Positions 1-7,603 of a DNA stretch of 24,268 bases are shown piece by piece. A model generated the notes under the pieces. That model did no database searches, had not been told where the DNA came from, and saw only the letters and a list, made by a program, of their open reading frames with translations. This stretch comes from a virus, in IMG/VR virus record IMGVR_UViG_3300012954_000077, positions 1 through 24,268 of that record, one strand, 5' to 3'. The stretch's first letter is position 1. Every line of letters starts with the position of its first letter. A program made the position numbers and the translations under genes.

Positions 1-1
1 C

Positions 2-574
2 CCCGCTTCCGCTAAACAACTTTTTCTGGATGCTAAAGATTACCTGTCAGGATCTGCAACGACAGATAAATTTCCGCCATATTCTGAAGATATCTGGCGT
101 GCTGTTTCTTTTTATATTGTTAACAAGTGTTCTTTCTCAGGACTCACGGAGTCTAGTTCCTTCTCCAAGCAAGCAAGTGATTCCAACTTCTCGCTTGCAG
201 GGATAGATCGTCTCTCACAATACCAAGATCTAATTGGCAACTGGAAAATCACTAACAAGTCCTATGAAGATCTCTTGACTGATGACAAGAAGGTATTTAC
301 ATACCTAGATCCACCGTATGAGATCAAAGACAATCTCTATGGTAAAAAAGGATCGATGCACAAAGGATTCGATCATGATGACTTTGCTGCTCAGTGTGAC
401 AGATTCATTGGTCCACAGTTGATTTCTTACAACAACTCACAACTTATCAGAGATAGGTTCAAGGAGTGGACAGCTGCGGAATTTGCACACACTTACACCA
501 TGCGCTCCGTGGGGAGTTATAATATAGATCAAGCAGCTCGCAAGGAACTAGTCCTTTTTAATTATGAAGTGTGA
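2..574 (+). CDS. dam: DNA adenine methylase (Dam-like, D12 class), 5'-truncated
   Basis: An open frame runs from the window edge to the TGA at 572-574, so the N-terminal part, including the SAM-binding FxGG motif expected for this class, lies outside the window. The catalytic DPPY motif of N6-adenine methyltransferases is at bases 308-319, in the context VFTYLDPPY. Upstream, VNKCSFSGL matches the segment that D12-class enzymes carry between the SAM motif and DPPY. The family transfers a methyl group from SAM to adenine, typically in GATC. GATC is common here (seven sites between about 200 and 375), which fits self-methylation rather than site avoidance. The next gene starts inside its last codons (ATG at 564). 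The family call is firm; GATC specificity is inferred. Confidence 0.85.
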   Translation, partial: PASAKQLFLDAKDYLSGSATTDKFPPYSEDIWRAVSFYIVNKCSFSGLTESSSFSKQASDSNFSLAGIDRLSQYQDLIGNWKITNKSYEDLLTDDKKVFTYLDPPYEIKDNLYGKKGSMHKGFDHDDFAAQCDRFIGPQLISYNNSQLIRDRFKEWTAAEFAHTYTMRSVGSYNIDQAARKELVLFNYEV

Positions 575-704
575 AGTCCGTCTCTATGTTGCAGGTCAAG
601 TCTTTAACGAGACCGTGATTGCTCGCAACTACCAAGAAGCAAAAGAAGTCGCTCTTGCTCGTAATCCCAATGCCAAAGTGCTTGGCGTCAACTCCAAGTT
701 TTAA
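564..704 (+). CDS. Conserved-looking micro-protein, 46 aa, unknown function
   Basis: This short frame starts at ATG 564 inside the end of the methylase gene and stops at TAA 702-704, whose last base is the first base of the next ATG (TAATG). The protein begins MKCEVRLYVAGQVFNET and ends NPNAKVLGVNSKF. It reads as a small alpha/beta protein: a strand, then an Ala/Glu-rich helix (YQEAKEVALARNP), then a strand. The tight coupling on both sides and the lack of any other use for the interval support a real gene. It resembles small conserved hypotheticals of T4-like cyanophages from memory. Function unknown. Confidence 0.7.
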   Translation: MKCEVRLYVAGQVFNETVIARNYQEAKEVALARNPNAKVLGVNSKF

Positions 705-1222
705 TGTCAGGAATCAATATCTCCACTGTTCGTAAAGAGATTCCCGTGTTCATTCTTCACGAGGATCCAGAACAGTGGGGACTTTCTCGTATCATCAAGA
801 AACATAGAAAGAAGCATCCAGAATCGTACAAAAGCAATGTCAATGCATGGCATAGTGCGTGGGATACTCATAAGATAAATCATAAGTTTGATCCATTCGT
901 TAAGCATCTGGTTGGTGCTTGTGAATTTATCATGGCAGGTTACTATGATCATGATGCAAAACTCAAGTGTGAAAATTTTTGGGTGATGCAATATGAGAAA
1001 GGAGATTCTGCCCAAAAACATCAACATTTTCCATATACATTTGCGTGTGCATATTATGTTGATACTGAAGAAGGTTGCTCTCCTATTATATTTGAGAGTA
1101 AACTAGAGATACCTGCTGAGACAGGTAAGTTAATTATATTTCCTGCTTATCTTAAGCATGAAGTACCACCAACTGATTCAAAGAGAACTGTAATTTCTGC
1201 AAACATATGTCTTACCAATTAA
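704..1222 (+). CDS. 2OG-Fe(II) oxygenase-like protein
   Basis: 172 aa. The C-terminal half reads as a double-stranded beta-helix dioxygenase. Candidate iron ligands are H106 and H108 in QKHQHFP and the distal H152 in YLKHEVPP. R161 in KRTVISANI is placed to bind the 2-oxoglutarate carboxylate. Preceding WVMQYEKGD and following ACAYYVD match the strand pattern of the small phage 2OG-Fe(II) oxygenase family (2OG-FeII_Oxy_5-like). Such enzymes hydroxylate proteins, nucleobases or small molecules; the substrate here is unknown. It starts at TAATG with the preceding micro-ORF and overlaps gp62 by 16 nt, so it is embedded in a replication operon. The first ligand pair is HxH, not the classical HxD. 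Fold fairly sure, substrate unknown. Confidence 0.75.
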   Translation: MSGINISTVRKEIPVFILHEDPEQWGLSRIIKKHRKKHPESYKSNVNAWHSAWDTHKINHKFDPFVKHLVGACEFIMAGYYDHDAKLKCENFWVMQYEKGDSAQKHQHFPYTFACAYYVDTEEGCSPIIFESKLEIPAETGKLIIFPAYLKHEVPPTDSKRTVISANICLTN

Positions 1223-1599
1223 AAGATTATTTGTATTCAATTAACCAATCTAAGAAGAACATTCTCGATGATGATACTGATGCTGAGCGAGGGTATCCTC
1301 CTTACATTGTTAACAGGTGCCTCAGTTCTTTCACTGATACTATCCTTTATGTCAATGAGATGAACAAGTGTTCACACCTGCCAAAGAAGATGCAATATGA
1401 CTTTTTACTAAATAGTGTGAAGCCTAGGAAGCGTTTCTCTCCTTGGGCACGAAAAGATTCTATTGATTATCTTGATGTGGTCAAAGATTATTATGGTTAT
1501 AATGACGATAAAGCTTTGCAAGCACTCAGGATTCTCACCAAGGATCAACTAGATAGTATTACATATTCATTGAGAAAAGGTGGTAAGCATGAGCGTTGA
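1207..1599 (+). CDS. 62: Clamp loader small subunit (gp62)
   Basis: 130 aa, assigned to T4 gp62, the small subunit of the gp44/gp62 sliding-clamp loader that opens gp45 clamps for the phage polymerase. Supporting features are PPYIVNRCLSSFTDTILYVNEM near the N-terminus, the basic PRKRFSPWARK segment (T4 gp62 has a comparable GKRYGKWAK stretch), the C-terminal helical segment, and the position directly before regA, as in T4 (44-62-regA). It is shorter than T4 gp62 (187 aa), which I take to be usual for cyanophage versions. The start ATG 1207 lies inside the preceding oxygenase gene and has no clear Shine-Dalgarno, suggesting translational coupling. Gene 44 would be expected upstream but is not in the window. 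Confidence 0.88.
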   Translation: MSYQLKDYLYSINQSKKNILDDDTDAERGYPPYIVNRCLSSFTDTILYVNEMNKCSHLPKKMQYDFLLNSVKPRKRFSPWARKDSIDYLDVVKDYYGYNDDKALQALRILTKDQLDSITYSLRKGGKHER

Positions 1600-2011
1600 A
1601 ACTGAAGTACAGTGGAAGCAATCTGATATGATTGAAGTGGTTCTAAAAGAACCAGATGATTTCCTCAAGGTGAGAGAAACACTGACTAGGATTGGTGTAG
1701 CATCACGCAAAGAAAAAAAGATCTATCAGTCCTGTCACATTCTGCATAAGCAGGGCAAGTATTATATTGTACACTTTAAAGAATTGTTTGCCTTAGATGG
1801 TAAGAAAACAAACTTCTCTTTGAATGATGTGCAGCGTCGTAATCGTATCGTCCAGTTGCTGAGTGACTGGGGATTGATTGGTGTTGTCAACGCAGAACAA
1901 ATTGCAGATCTGGCACCACTAAATCAAATTAAAGTCCTAGCATTCAAAGAAAAGGGTGAGTGGACACTAGAAAGTAAGTATAATATCGGAAGGAAAAAGC
2001 AAGAGGTATAA
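1589..2011 (+). CDS. regA: Translational repressor RegA
   Basis: 140 aa from ATG 1589. RegA is the T4 RNA-binding protein that represses translation of many early mRNAs by competing with ribosomes at start sites. The match is strong: MIEVVLKEPDDFLKVRETL, then YQSCHILHKQGKYYIVHFKE, then LLSDWGLI and a C-terminal EWTLESKYNIG all align by eye with T4 RegA (122 aa). Start choice is uncertain. ATG 1589 has AAGGTGG just upstream and overlaps gp62 by 11 nt; a GTG at 1580 is in frame. ATG 1628 begins exactly where T4 RegA begins (MIEI), has GGAAG upstream, and would give 126 aa. The gene abuts the next one at TAATG. Confidence 0.93.
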   Translation: MSVETEVQWKQSDMIEVVLKEPDDFLKVRETLTRIGVASRKEKKIYQSCHILHKQGKYYIVHFKELFALDGKKTNFSLNDVQRRNRIVQLLSDWGLIGVVNAEQIADLAPLNQIKVLAFKEKGEWTLESKYNIGRKKQEV

Positions 2012-2742
2012 TGCCTGAAGTGAATTTGCAGGGAGGCATCGATGATCTGGTAATCAAACAGAGAAACGGTGATCCTAAACTACATCGATGGAAAACTTGG
2101 GAACCTAATACACCATTTGCACCAAAATTAGATGTTTCTTTGTACTTAGATAAGTACCAGGGAAATCTTGCGTCTAAGTTGAAACGCATGATTGAGAAAG
2201 CAGGTGTTGGTTCTTACAATGAACAACTATCTGGCAATAATTTTTTTGGTGAGTGGACCAAATATAATATTTTTGACTGGAAAGAACCATGCGTTCAGGT
2301 TCTTAGGCATAAGATATATCAGTCGTATGTAGATTACTGCAAAGCAATTGATGTTCCTGCGTTGGACCGAGAAGATATTCTAATCCGTGGGTGGGCAGTT
2401 CGTCTAGAACCAGGCGAACCAATTGGTATGCATTCACATTCTCTACATGAAAATACATTTGTCAGTGGTAACATGAGTCTGGATGATTATCCAACCAGCA
2501 CTGACTATTGGATACCACTTTTTAGTTTATATCATGGACCATATGAGTGTCCAAATAAGAAAGGAAATGTTGCTCTGTTTCCTTCATGGTTGCAGCATGG
2601 AGTAGCAAATAATATGACAGGTGAGGTTCGGTTTTCACTAGCATTTGACATGTTTGTTAAAGATAGCATCGAATTTATACTGAAAACCGAATCACAAAGT
2701 TCGGATCTTGCCCAAATTATACTAAAATCTAAACCACTTTAG
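2011..2742 (+). CDS. 2OG-Fe(II) oxygenase (second of three)
   Basis: 243 aa. GWAVRLEPGEPIGMHSHSLH around residues 127-146 gives the first ligands H141 and H143. FPSWLQHGV gives the distal ligand H196, and R207 in EVRFSLAFD is the probable 2-oxoglutarate anchor. The layout G...HxH...H...R, with the strand ending SLAFD, is typical of the 2OG-FeII_Oxy_5-like phage family. The N-terminal 120 residues are a helical extension that may bind substrate. It starts at TAATG overlapping the regA stop and is the last gene before a strong terminator. Target unknown; hydroxylation of a protein or metabolite is the family-level expectation. Confidence 0.82.
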   Translation: MPEVNLQGGIDDLVIKQRNGDPKLHRWKTWEPNTPFAPKLDVSLYLDKYQGNLASKLKRMIEKAGVGSYNEQLSGNNFFGEWTKYNIFDWKEPCVQVLRHKIYQSYVDYCKAIDVPALDREDILIRGWAVRLEPGEPIGMHSHSLHENTFVSGNMSLDDYPTSTDYWIPLFSLYHGPYECPNKKGNVALFPSWLQHGVANNMTGEVRFSLAFDMFVKDSIEFILKTESQSSDLAQIILKSKPL

Positions 2743-2745
2743 TGT

Positions 2746-2751
2746 TATAAT
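2746..2751 (+). promoter_or_regulatory. Possible sigma70 -10 element upstream of the terminator
   Basis: TATAAT lies just after the oxygenase stop and about 20 nt before a terminator hairpin. No good -35 is found 17 nt upstream (the position holds TAAAAT). If used, transcription would start near 2758 and run into the terminator as a leader for hsp20. Weak call. Confidence 0.25.
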
Positions 2752-2770
2752 TATACCTGTAAGAGGATGA

Positions 2771-2792
2771 GGGGTGTACGCACCCCCCTTTT
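2771..2792 (+). terminator. Rho-independent terminator after the regA/oxygenase block
   Basis: GGGGTG (2771-2776), loop TACG, CACCCC (2781-2786), then CC and TTTT. This is a six-pair GC-rich stem with a tetraloop and a short U-run, located 28 nt after the stop of the oxygenase gene. It probably ends the gp62-regA transcription unit. Confidence 0.7.
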
Positions 2793-2797
2793 ACGCC

Positions 2798-2814
2798 AGT
2801 CGCCTTCGGGGACT
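2798..2814 (+). promoter_or_regulatory. UUCG-tetraloop hairpin in the hsp20 leader
   Basis: AGTC, bulged G, CC, loop TTCG, GG, GACT. C(UUCG)G is an exceptionally stable RNA tetraloop. The hairpin lies between the terminator and the Shine-Dalgarno of hsp20 and has no U-tract, so it is probably an mRNA-stabilising or processing structure rather than a second terminator. Confidence 0.45.
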
Positions 2815-2847
2815 ACACAACACAAACTCGCTTATCAAGGAGCTATC

Positions 2848-3282
2848 ATGGCAGATCTAATGCGCTTTAATGCAGCTAATGTAAACCAACTGTTCGACAG
2901 AATCAACAGGAACAGTATTGGTATGGATGAATATTTTGATAGAATTTTTTCTCTACACGAAACTACATCAAACTACCCACCATATAACCTAGTTCAAGTA
3001 AATAATATCCTGACAAAACTCGAACTAGCACTTGCTGGATTTAAGAAAGGAGAAGTATATGTCTACACACAAGACGGAAAATTATTCGTCGAAGGACAGA
3101 AAGAAGATAAAGAAACTGAGACAACATATGTCCATAGAGGAGTGGCTCAACGATCTTTCACCAGAGCATGGACACTGGCAGACGATACGGAAGTTGGATC
3201 AGTTGAATTTGAGGATGGGATGCTAGTGGTCGAACTGAATAAAATCGTACCCGAGCGCCATCAACGCAAAGACTACCTCTGA
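2848..3282 (+). CDS. hsp20: Small heat-shock protein, Hsp20/IbpA family
   Basis: 144 aa from ATG 2848, chosen because AAGGAG lies five bases upstream; longer in-frame starts run back through the terminator. It is an ATP-independent holdase chaperone expected in the cytoplasm. The alpha-crystallin domain spans about residues 44-138: NYPPYNLVQVNN opening, HRGVAQRSFTRAWTLADD in the middle (the IbpA-type RGIA.R.F.R pattern) and DGMLVVELNKIVPE near the end. It has the length normal for IbpA-type proteins but lacks a clear C-terminal IxI motif, ending RHQRKDYL. Hsp20 genes are common in T4-like cyanophages, where roles in capsid or photosystem protein folding are suspected but unproven. Confidence 0.93.
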   Translation: MADLMRFNAANVNQLFDRINRNSIGMDEYFDRIFSLHETTSNYPPYNLVQVNNILTKLELALAGFKKGEVYVYTQDGKLFVEGQKEDKETETTYVHRGVAQRSFTRAWTLADDTEVGSVEFEDGMLVVELNKIVPERHQRKDYL

Positions 3283-3283
3283 C

Positions 3284-3312
3284 TTGACAGTCACCCATTT
3301 ATAGTTTAGAAT
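3284..3312 (+). promoter_or_regulatory. Near-consensus sigma70 promoter of the gp43-UvsX-gp41 unit
   Basis: -35 TTGACA at 3284-3289 is perfect, the spacer is exactly 17 nt, and -10 TAGAAT is at 3307-3312. It directly follows the hsp20 stop and lies 24 nt before the next start codon. Expected transcription start is about 3319. It would be read by the host sigma70-type RNA polymerase and would drive the DNA polymerase operon down to the terminator at 9392-9425. Confidence 0.82.
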
Positions 3313-3322
3313 ACCATCGTAC

Positions 3323-3336
3323 AAGTTTGCAAACTT
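3323..3336 (+). repeat. Perfect 14-bp palindrome touching the start codon
   Basis: AAGTTTGCAAACTT is perfectly self-complementary and ends at the base before ATG 3337. It lies within the first bases of the transcript expected from the promoter at 3284-3312. No Shine-Dalgarno is present. It could be an operator for a dimeric repressor or a ribosome-access element. Confidence 0.6.
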
Positions 3337-3756
3337 ATGACTACTGAGACTCAAATTACTCATAATATTCGTATTGTTACGATTCAGACTGGTGAAAACA
3401 TTATCTGCAACTTTACTCAAGTTCGCGAAGAAGATAAGTTTGTTGCATATCAATTGCTGTATCCACTGGTCATGAATCTTGAATCTGATGGAGAAGAGGA
3501 TGGTAACTATCGTGTTAACTATCGCCGTTGGAATGTCTTCACTCCTTATGAAGACTTCAGACTCAACCCTTCTTCTGTGGTAACTGCTATGCCACCTAAT
3601 CAAGATATTCTTGTCAACTATGTTGCCAAGTTGAAAGAAGCAGGTGTTGATCTTTCGTTCATTCCTAATAATGGTGAGGATATTCTAAATGGAACCGATG
3701 GAAACCGAGGTGCGGCTGCTGAGACTTCAGGACCAGTGGCTGCTAGCGTTAGTTAA
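3337..3756 (+). CDS. Unknown protein with possible Sm-like N-terminal barrel
   Basis: 139 aa. Function not recognised. Residues about 8-50 (THNIRIVTIQTGENIICNF, then AYQLLYPLVMNL) form a short-strand pattern reminiscent of an Sm/LSm-like small barrel, but this is only a resemblance. The middle YRRWNVFTPYEDFRLNPSSV is aromatic-rich; the C-terminal 40 residues (NGTDGNRGAAAETS) are low complexity and probably disordered. It is the first gene after the sigma70 promoter and has no Shine-Dalgarno; a 14-bp palindrome abuts its ATG. Its last 68 nt overlap the next gene. Its position ahead of gp43 suggests a role in replication or early control. Confidence 0.7.
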   Translation: MTTETQITHNIRIVTIQTGENIICNFTQVREEDKFVAYQLLYPLVMNLESDGEEDGNYRVNYRRWNVFTPYEDFRLNPSSVVTAMPPNQDILVNYVAKLKEAGVDLSFIPNNGEDILNGTDGNRGAAAETSGPVAASVS

Positions 3757-3946
3757 TGAGGTGGAGGATGTACAGTACGGCGATCCCGACTGCATCCTCA
3801 AGCGCCCCCTGGAGGTCAATGGAGATGAACTCACTCCATGGCCTCCTTACTCTGACGATACTGAAGTCGTTGTCAGATCGTCAGACATTACAGTTCTGGT
3901 AAATGCATCCAGAAAAATGACTGCCCGTTACATTGAATTTGAATGA
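3689..3946 (+). CDS. Small unknown protein upstream of gp43
   Basis: 85 aa from ATG 3689, preceded by GGTGAGG at a workable distance; ATG 3698 is an alternative. The protein has a WLLALVNEVEDVQYGDPDC strand/turn, then WPPYSDDTEVVVRSSDITVLVNAS, which reads as a small beta protein. The pattern GDPDC...WPPY.DD.E...SSDI is familiar from cyanophage hypotheticals, recalled and not searched. It overlaps the preceding gene by 68 nt in another frame and overlaps gp43 by ATGA (3943-3946), so translation of gp43 is probably coupled to it. Confidence 0.72.
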   Translation: MEPMETEVRLLRLQDQWLLALVNEVEDVQYGDPDCILKRPLEVNGDELTPWPPYSDDTEVVVRSSDITVLVNASRKMTARYIEFE

Positions 3947-6432
3947 AGTTTTATACTAATGTTGAGCAGGCGGGCAACCGTCTGCTCGTTCGTGGTCATG
4001 AAAATGGGCATTCTTTCTCATACAGGGTCAACTTCGATCCGACCCTGTATGTCCCTACAAAAAATTATTCAGAATGGCGTACCCTAGAGGGTGATTGTGT
4101 CGAACCAGTGAAGCAAGGTTCTATCAATGACGCCAAAGAATTCATAAAGAGATACCGTGATGTAGAAGACTTCGATATATACGGTAACAGTAGATTTTTG
4201 TACCAATATATTGCAGAGGAGTATCCACAAGATGAACTCAAATTCGACAGTAATGCCATCCGCATATTTAACATCGATATTGAGACCGCTGCCGAAAACG
4301 GATTTCCAGATATCGAGACTGCCGATCAGGCGATCCTTGCCATCAGTATCAAAGACAGCTTCACTGGTCGCATTATTGTGTTCGGGGCACGAGCATACGA
4401 TAACAGGGACCCCCTGGTGGACTACATGCATTTCAAAACAGAAAAGGGAATGCTGGGTGCGTTCTTGGAATACTGGAATGAAAACTTCCCCGATGTAATC
4501 ACTGGTTGGAATGTTCAGCTTTTTGATATTCCCTATATTGCTAGGCGTATTGATAGGATTCTTGGTGAGAGATATACTAAGATGCTTAGTCCTTGGAAGC
4601 TTATTTCTTATAGGGAAATTTTTATTAAAGGACGTAAACAAATTGCCTACGATCTTCCTGGCATTTCTACTCTGGATTACCTTGAACTATACAGAAAGTT
4701 CACTTACACTAATCAAGAATCTTATCGACTCGACCACATCTGCAGCGTCGAACTCGGAGAGAAAAAATTAGACCACTCAGAATTCGATACCTTCAAAGAA
4801 TTCTACGAGAAAGATTGGCAAAAGTTTATTGACTATAACATCCACGATGTTCGTCTGGTTGATAAACTTGATGAAAAGATGAAGTTACTTGACTTGGCAT
4901 TCACCATGGCATATGATGCTAAGGTGAATTATGAAGATGTGTTTTCTCAAGTTCGCATGTGGGATAACTATATCTATGTCGAACTGCTAAAACGGAAGAT
5001 TGCGATCCCTCCCAAAAAGCAGAACGACAAGTCAGAAAAGTACGCGGGTGCATATGTCAAGGAACCGAAACCAGGAATCTATGATTGGGTTGTTAGTTTT
5101 GACCTTAACTCTCTCTACCCTCATCTTATTATGCAGTACAATATCTCGCCAGAAACCCTACTGGATGAGAGACATCCCAGCGCGACTGTTGATGGATTCC
5201 TCAAACAGGAAGTAACTGTTGATGGTGAGTATGCTGTCTGTTCTAACGGTGCTCAGTACCGTAAAGACATTCATGGTTTCTTGCCAGAGATGATGCAGAA
5301 GATGTATGACAGTCGCGTCATTTTTAAAAAGAAAATGATCGCCGCCAAAAAAGAATATGAAAAAAATCCGTCCGTTGAACTTACCAACGAGATATCCAGA
5401 TGTAACAACATCCAGATGGCTAAGAAAATTAGTCTTAACTCTGCTTATGGTGCTATCGGTAACGAGCATTTTCGCTATTACAGGCTCGCAAACGCAGAAG
5501 CAATCACACTGTCAGGACAACTCTCTATCAGGTGGATAGAGAACCGCATGAATGATTATCTAAATAATCTTTTGCAAACTGAGGGTAAAGATTATGTCAT
5601 TGCATCAGACACTGACTCAATCTATCTTAATCTCGGACCTCTTGTTAGTAAATTTTTTGCTAATAAGTCTGGCGACAAAGCAGCAATTGTGGGCATACTT
5701 GACAAAATCTGTCAAGAAAAACTGGAACCTTTTATCGAACGTTCATATCAGGAACTTGCGAATTATGTTTCGGCGTATGACCAGAAAATGCAAATGAAGC
5801 GAGAGAATATCGCAGACAAAGGCATCTGGACTGCCAAGAAGCGATACATATTGAATGTGTGGGACAGCGAGGGTGTCAGATACAAGCAACCCAAGATGAA
5901 AATCATGGGTCTTGAGACTGCCAGGTCATCGACTCCTGCTTATTTTAGAGACAAACTCTATGAAGCATTCAAACTTATCATCAGCAAAACAAATGATGAT
6001 CTCATCAGTTTTATCGATGAGGTCAAACGCGACACTCGCGCTCAAGAATATGAATATGTCGCATTCCCCAGAGGATGCAACGGAGTGGACAAATACTATC
6101 ACCCGAAAGAAATCTACCAAAAAGGCACACCTATTCATGTCAGAGGCGCTCTCCTCTATAACCACTTGGTACGAAAAAACAAAGTCCAAAACAAATACCA
6201 ATTGATTCAGGAAGGTGAGAAGATTAAGTTCATCTACCTGAAGACACCAAATCCAGCGATGGAGAATGTTATTTCATTCTTCAGCACCATACCACCAGAG
6301 TTCAACCTGGATAAGTATGTGGATTATCAAACACAATTTGAGAAGTCCTTCTTGGATCCTCTCAAAAATGTGCTACAATGCATTGGTTGGACCCATGAGA
6401 AGGTCGTCACTATTGGGAGCTTCTTTGAATGA
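3943..6432 (+). CDS. 43: DNA polymerase, family B (gp43)
   Basis: 829 aa. T4-type replicative polymerase with 3'-5' proofreading. Exonuclease motifs: ExoI FNIDIETA with D112 and E114 (same numbers as T4 gp43), ExoII GWNVQLFD with D195, ExoIII YNIHD with D302. Polymerase motifs: A is DLNSLYP (D387), B is KISLNSAYGAIGN (about 494-507), C is ASDTDSIY (D556, D558). All catalytic residues expected for both activities are present. It is somewhat shorter than T4 gp43 (898 aa). It starts at ATGA overlapping the preceding gene and ends at ATGA with the next micro-ORF. It works with gp44/62/45, gp41 and gp61. No intron or intein interrupts it. Confidence 0.98.
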   Translation: MKFYTNVEQAGNRLLVRGHENGHSFSYRVNFDPTLYVPTKNYSEWRTLEGDCVEPVKQGSINDAKEFIKRYRDVEDFDIYGNSRFLYQYIAEEYPQDELKFDSNAIRIFNIDIETAAENGFPDIETADQAILAISIKDSFTGRIIVFGARAYDNRDPLVDYMHFKTEKGMLGAFLEYWNENFPDVITGWNVQLFDIPYIARRIDRILGERYTKMLSPWKLISYREIFIKGRKQIAYDLPGISTLDYLELYRKFTYTNQESYRLDHICSVELGEKKLDHSEFDTFKEFYEKDWQKFIDYNIHDVRLVDKLDEKMKLLDLAFTMAYDAKVNYEDVFSQVRMWDNYIYVELLKRKIAIPPKKQNDKSEKYAGAYVKEPKPGIYDWVVSFDLNSLYPHLIMQYNISPETLLDERHPSATVDGFLKQEVTVDGEYAVCSNGAQYRKDIHGFLPEMMQKMYDSRVIFKKKMIAAKKEYEKNPSVELTNEISRCNNIQMAKKISLNSAYGAIGNEHFRYYRLANAEAITLSGQLSIRWIENRMNDYLNNLLQTEGKDYVIASDTDSIYLNLGPLVSKFFANKSGDKAAIVGILDKICQEKLEPFIERSYQELANYVSAYDQKMQMKRENIADKGIWTAKKRYILNVWDSEGVRYKQPKMKIMGLETARSSTPAYFRDKLYEAFKLIISKTNDDLISFIDEVKRDTRAQEYEYVAFPRGCNGVDKYYHPKEIYQKGTPIHVRGALLYNHLVRKNKVQNKYQLIQEGEKIKFIYLKTPNPAMENVISFFSTIPPEFNLDKYVDYQTQFEKSFLDPLKNVLQCIGWTHEKVVTIGSFFE

Positions 6433-6602
6433 CAAAAGTATTTGTGGTTACCTGGACCAATCATGTCGTAGGACAAATTGGTCCTGAAGATGTCAAGTGT
6501 TTTGAAAACTATGACACTGCTGTCGCATTTGCAAAAATGATGAGCAACGATTATAATTATGTAAACTTTTACGAGGACGAAGCAACACAATGGGATTCTT
6601 AG
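6429..6602 (+). CDS. Micro-protein between gp43 and UvsX, 57 aa, unknown
   Basis: ATG 6429 overlaps the gp43 stop (ATGA) and the frame ends at TAG 6600-6602, 13 nt inside uvsX. The sequence [18 protein letters not shown] looks like a strand-turn-strand. [15 protein letters not shown] looks like a helix and [10 protein letters not shown] a final strand, so a complete small alpha/beta fold is plausible. Coupling on both sides and the lack of other coding use support it. Function unknown. Confidence 0.68.
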   Translation: MTKVFVVTWTNHVVGQIGPEDVKCFENYDTAVAFAKMMSNDYNYVNFYEDEATQWDS

Positions 6603-7603
6603 ATTCTGTAATTAAAGATAGTGGAAATGAATTTGCTGGTTTGGTTAGTGAAGGAGTTGCTGCTGGCGACATTACTAACTATGTTGATACTGGGAGTTAC
6701 ATCTTTAACGCCTTGGTTAGTGGTTCGTTGTTTGGAGGTCTTCCTTCCAACAAAGTCACTGCCTTGGCTGGAGAATCGAGCACGGGGAAGACTTTCTTTG
6801 CTCTCAGTGTCGTTCGTAATTTCCTTGATGCTAATCCTACAGGTGGTGTCATTTATTTTGAAACTGAATCCGCCATTTCCCGTGACATGATCGAGTCTCG
6901 TGGCATTGCTGCAGACCGTATGGTGCTATTTCCTGTTGCTACTATCGAAGAGTTCAGGACACAGGCATGTAGGATCCTAGACAAGTATCTCAAGGAACCT
7001 AAAGAAGACAGACAACCTATGATGTTTGTGTTAGACTCATTAGGTATGCTGTCTACTTCTAAAGAGATGGAAGACATCTCTAATGACAAGCAAGTCCGTG
7101 ACATGACCAAGAGTCAGTTAATTAAGGGTGCGTTCCGTGTGCTCACACTTAAACTAGGACAAGCACAGGTGCCCATGATCGTCACCAACCATACATATGA
7201 TGTGATTGGTTCCTATATCCCTCAGAAGGAGATGGGAGGTGGCACAGGTCTGAAGTATGCAGCATCCACCATCATCTATCTTGGTAAAAAGAAAGAGAAA
7301 GATGGTACTGAACTGGTTGGTAACATCATCAAGTGCGAGGCAAAGAAGTCTCGCCTAACCAAAGAAGGTAGCAAAATTGAGACTAGATTATTTTTTGACG
7401 AGCGTGGACTCGACCGCTATTATGGACTATTGGAACTGGGTGAACAGTACGGAGTCTTCAAGCGCGTCGGGAATCGTATCAAATTTGGTGAATCTTCTGT
7501 TTATCCTAAGTCTGTACTCGCTGATCCGCAAAAGTATTTCACCCCCGAAGTAATGGAGAAACTGGAGGAGGCAGCAAAGCAAGAATTTACCTATGGCAAC
7601 TGA
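6590..7603 (+). CDS. uvsX: UvsX, RecA-like recombinase
   Basis: 337 aa. It forms ATP-dependent filaments on single-stranded DNA for strand exchange and recombination-dependent replication. Walker A is GESSTGKT at residues 61-68, the catalytic Glu region YFETES is at 90-95, and Walker B is MMFVLDSLG with D149. DNA-binding loop regions follow ([19 protein letters not shown] and [15 protein letters not shown]). The size is close to T4 UvsX. The start ATG 6590 is inside the preceding micro-ORF; the gene overlaps gp41 by 11 nt, keeping recombinase and helicase translation linked. Confidence 0.97.
   Translation: MGFLDSVIKDSGNEFAGLVSEGVAAGDITNYVDTGSYIFNALVSGSLFGGLPSNKVTALAGESSTGKTFFALSVVRNFLDANPTGGVIYFETESAISRDMIESRGIAADRMVLFPVATIEEFRTQACRILDKYLKEPKEDRQPMMFVLDSLGMLSTSKEMEDISNDKQVRDMTKSQLIKGAFRVLTLKLGQAQVPMIVTNHTYDVIGSYIPQKEMGGGTGLKYAASTIIYLGKKKEKDGTELVGNIIKCEAKKSRLTKEGSKIETRLFFDERGLDRYYGLLELGEQYGVFKRVGNRIKFGESSVYPKSVLADPQKYFTPEVMEKLEEAAKQEFTYGN

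Noticed and set aside
2767-2847. N-terminal extension of Hsp20
   Set aside because: It would translate the terminator and hairpin; AAGGAG before ATG 2848 marks the start.
4084-4641. Minus-strand frame of 185 codons inside gp43
   Set aside because: Fully antisense to the exonuclease domain of the polymerase, with no recognisable motif.
5698-5716. CTTGACA / TGTCAAG inverted repeat inside gp43, with TTGACA
   Set aside because: A perfect seven-pair repeat, but within coding sequence, with no -10 box at 17 nt and no U-tract. Could be chance.
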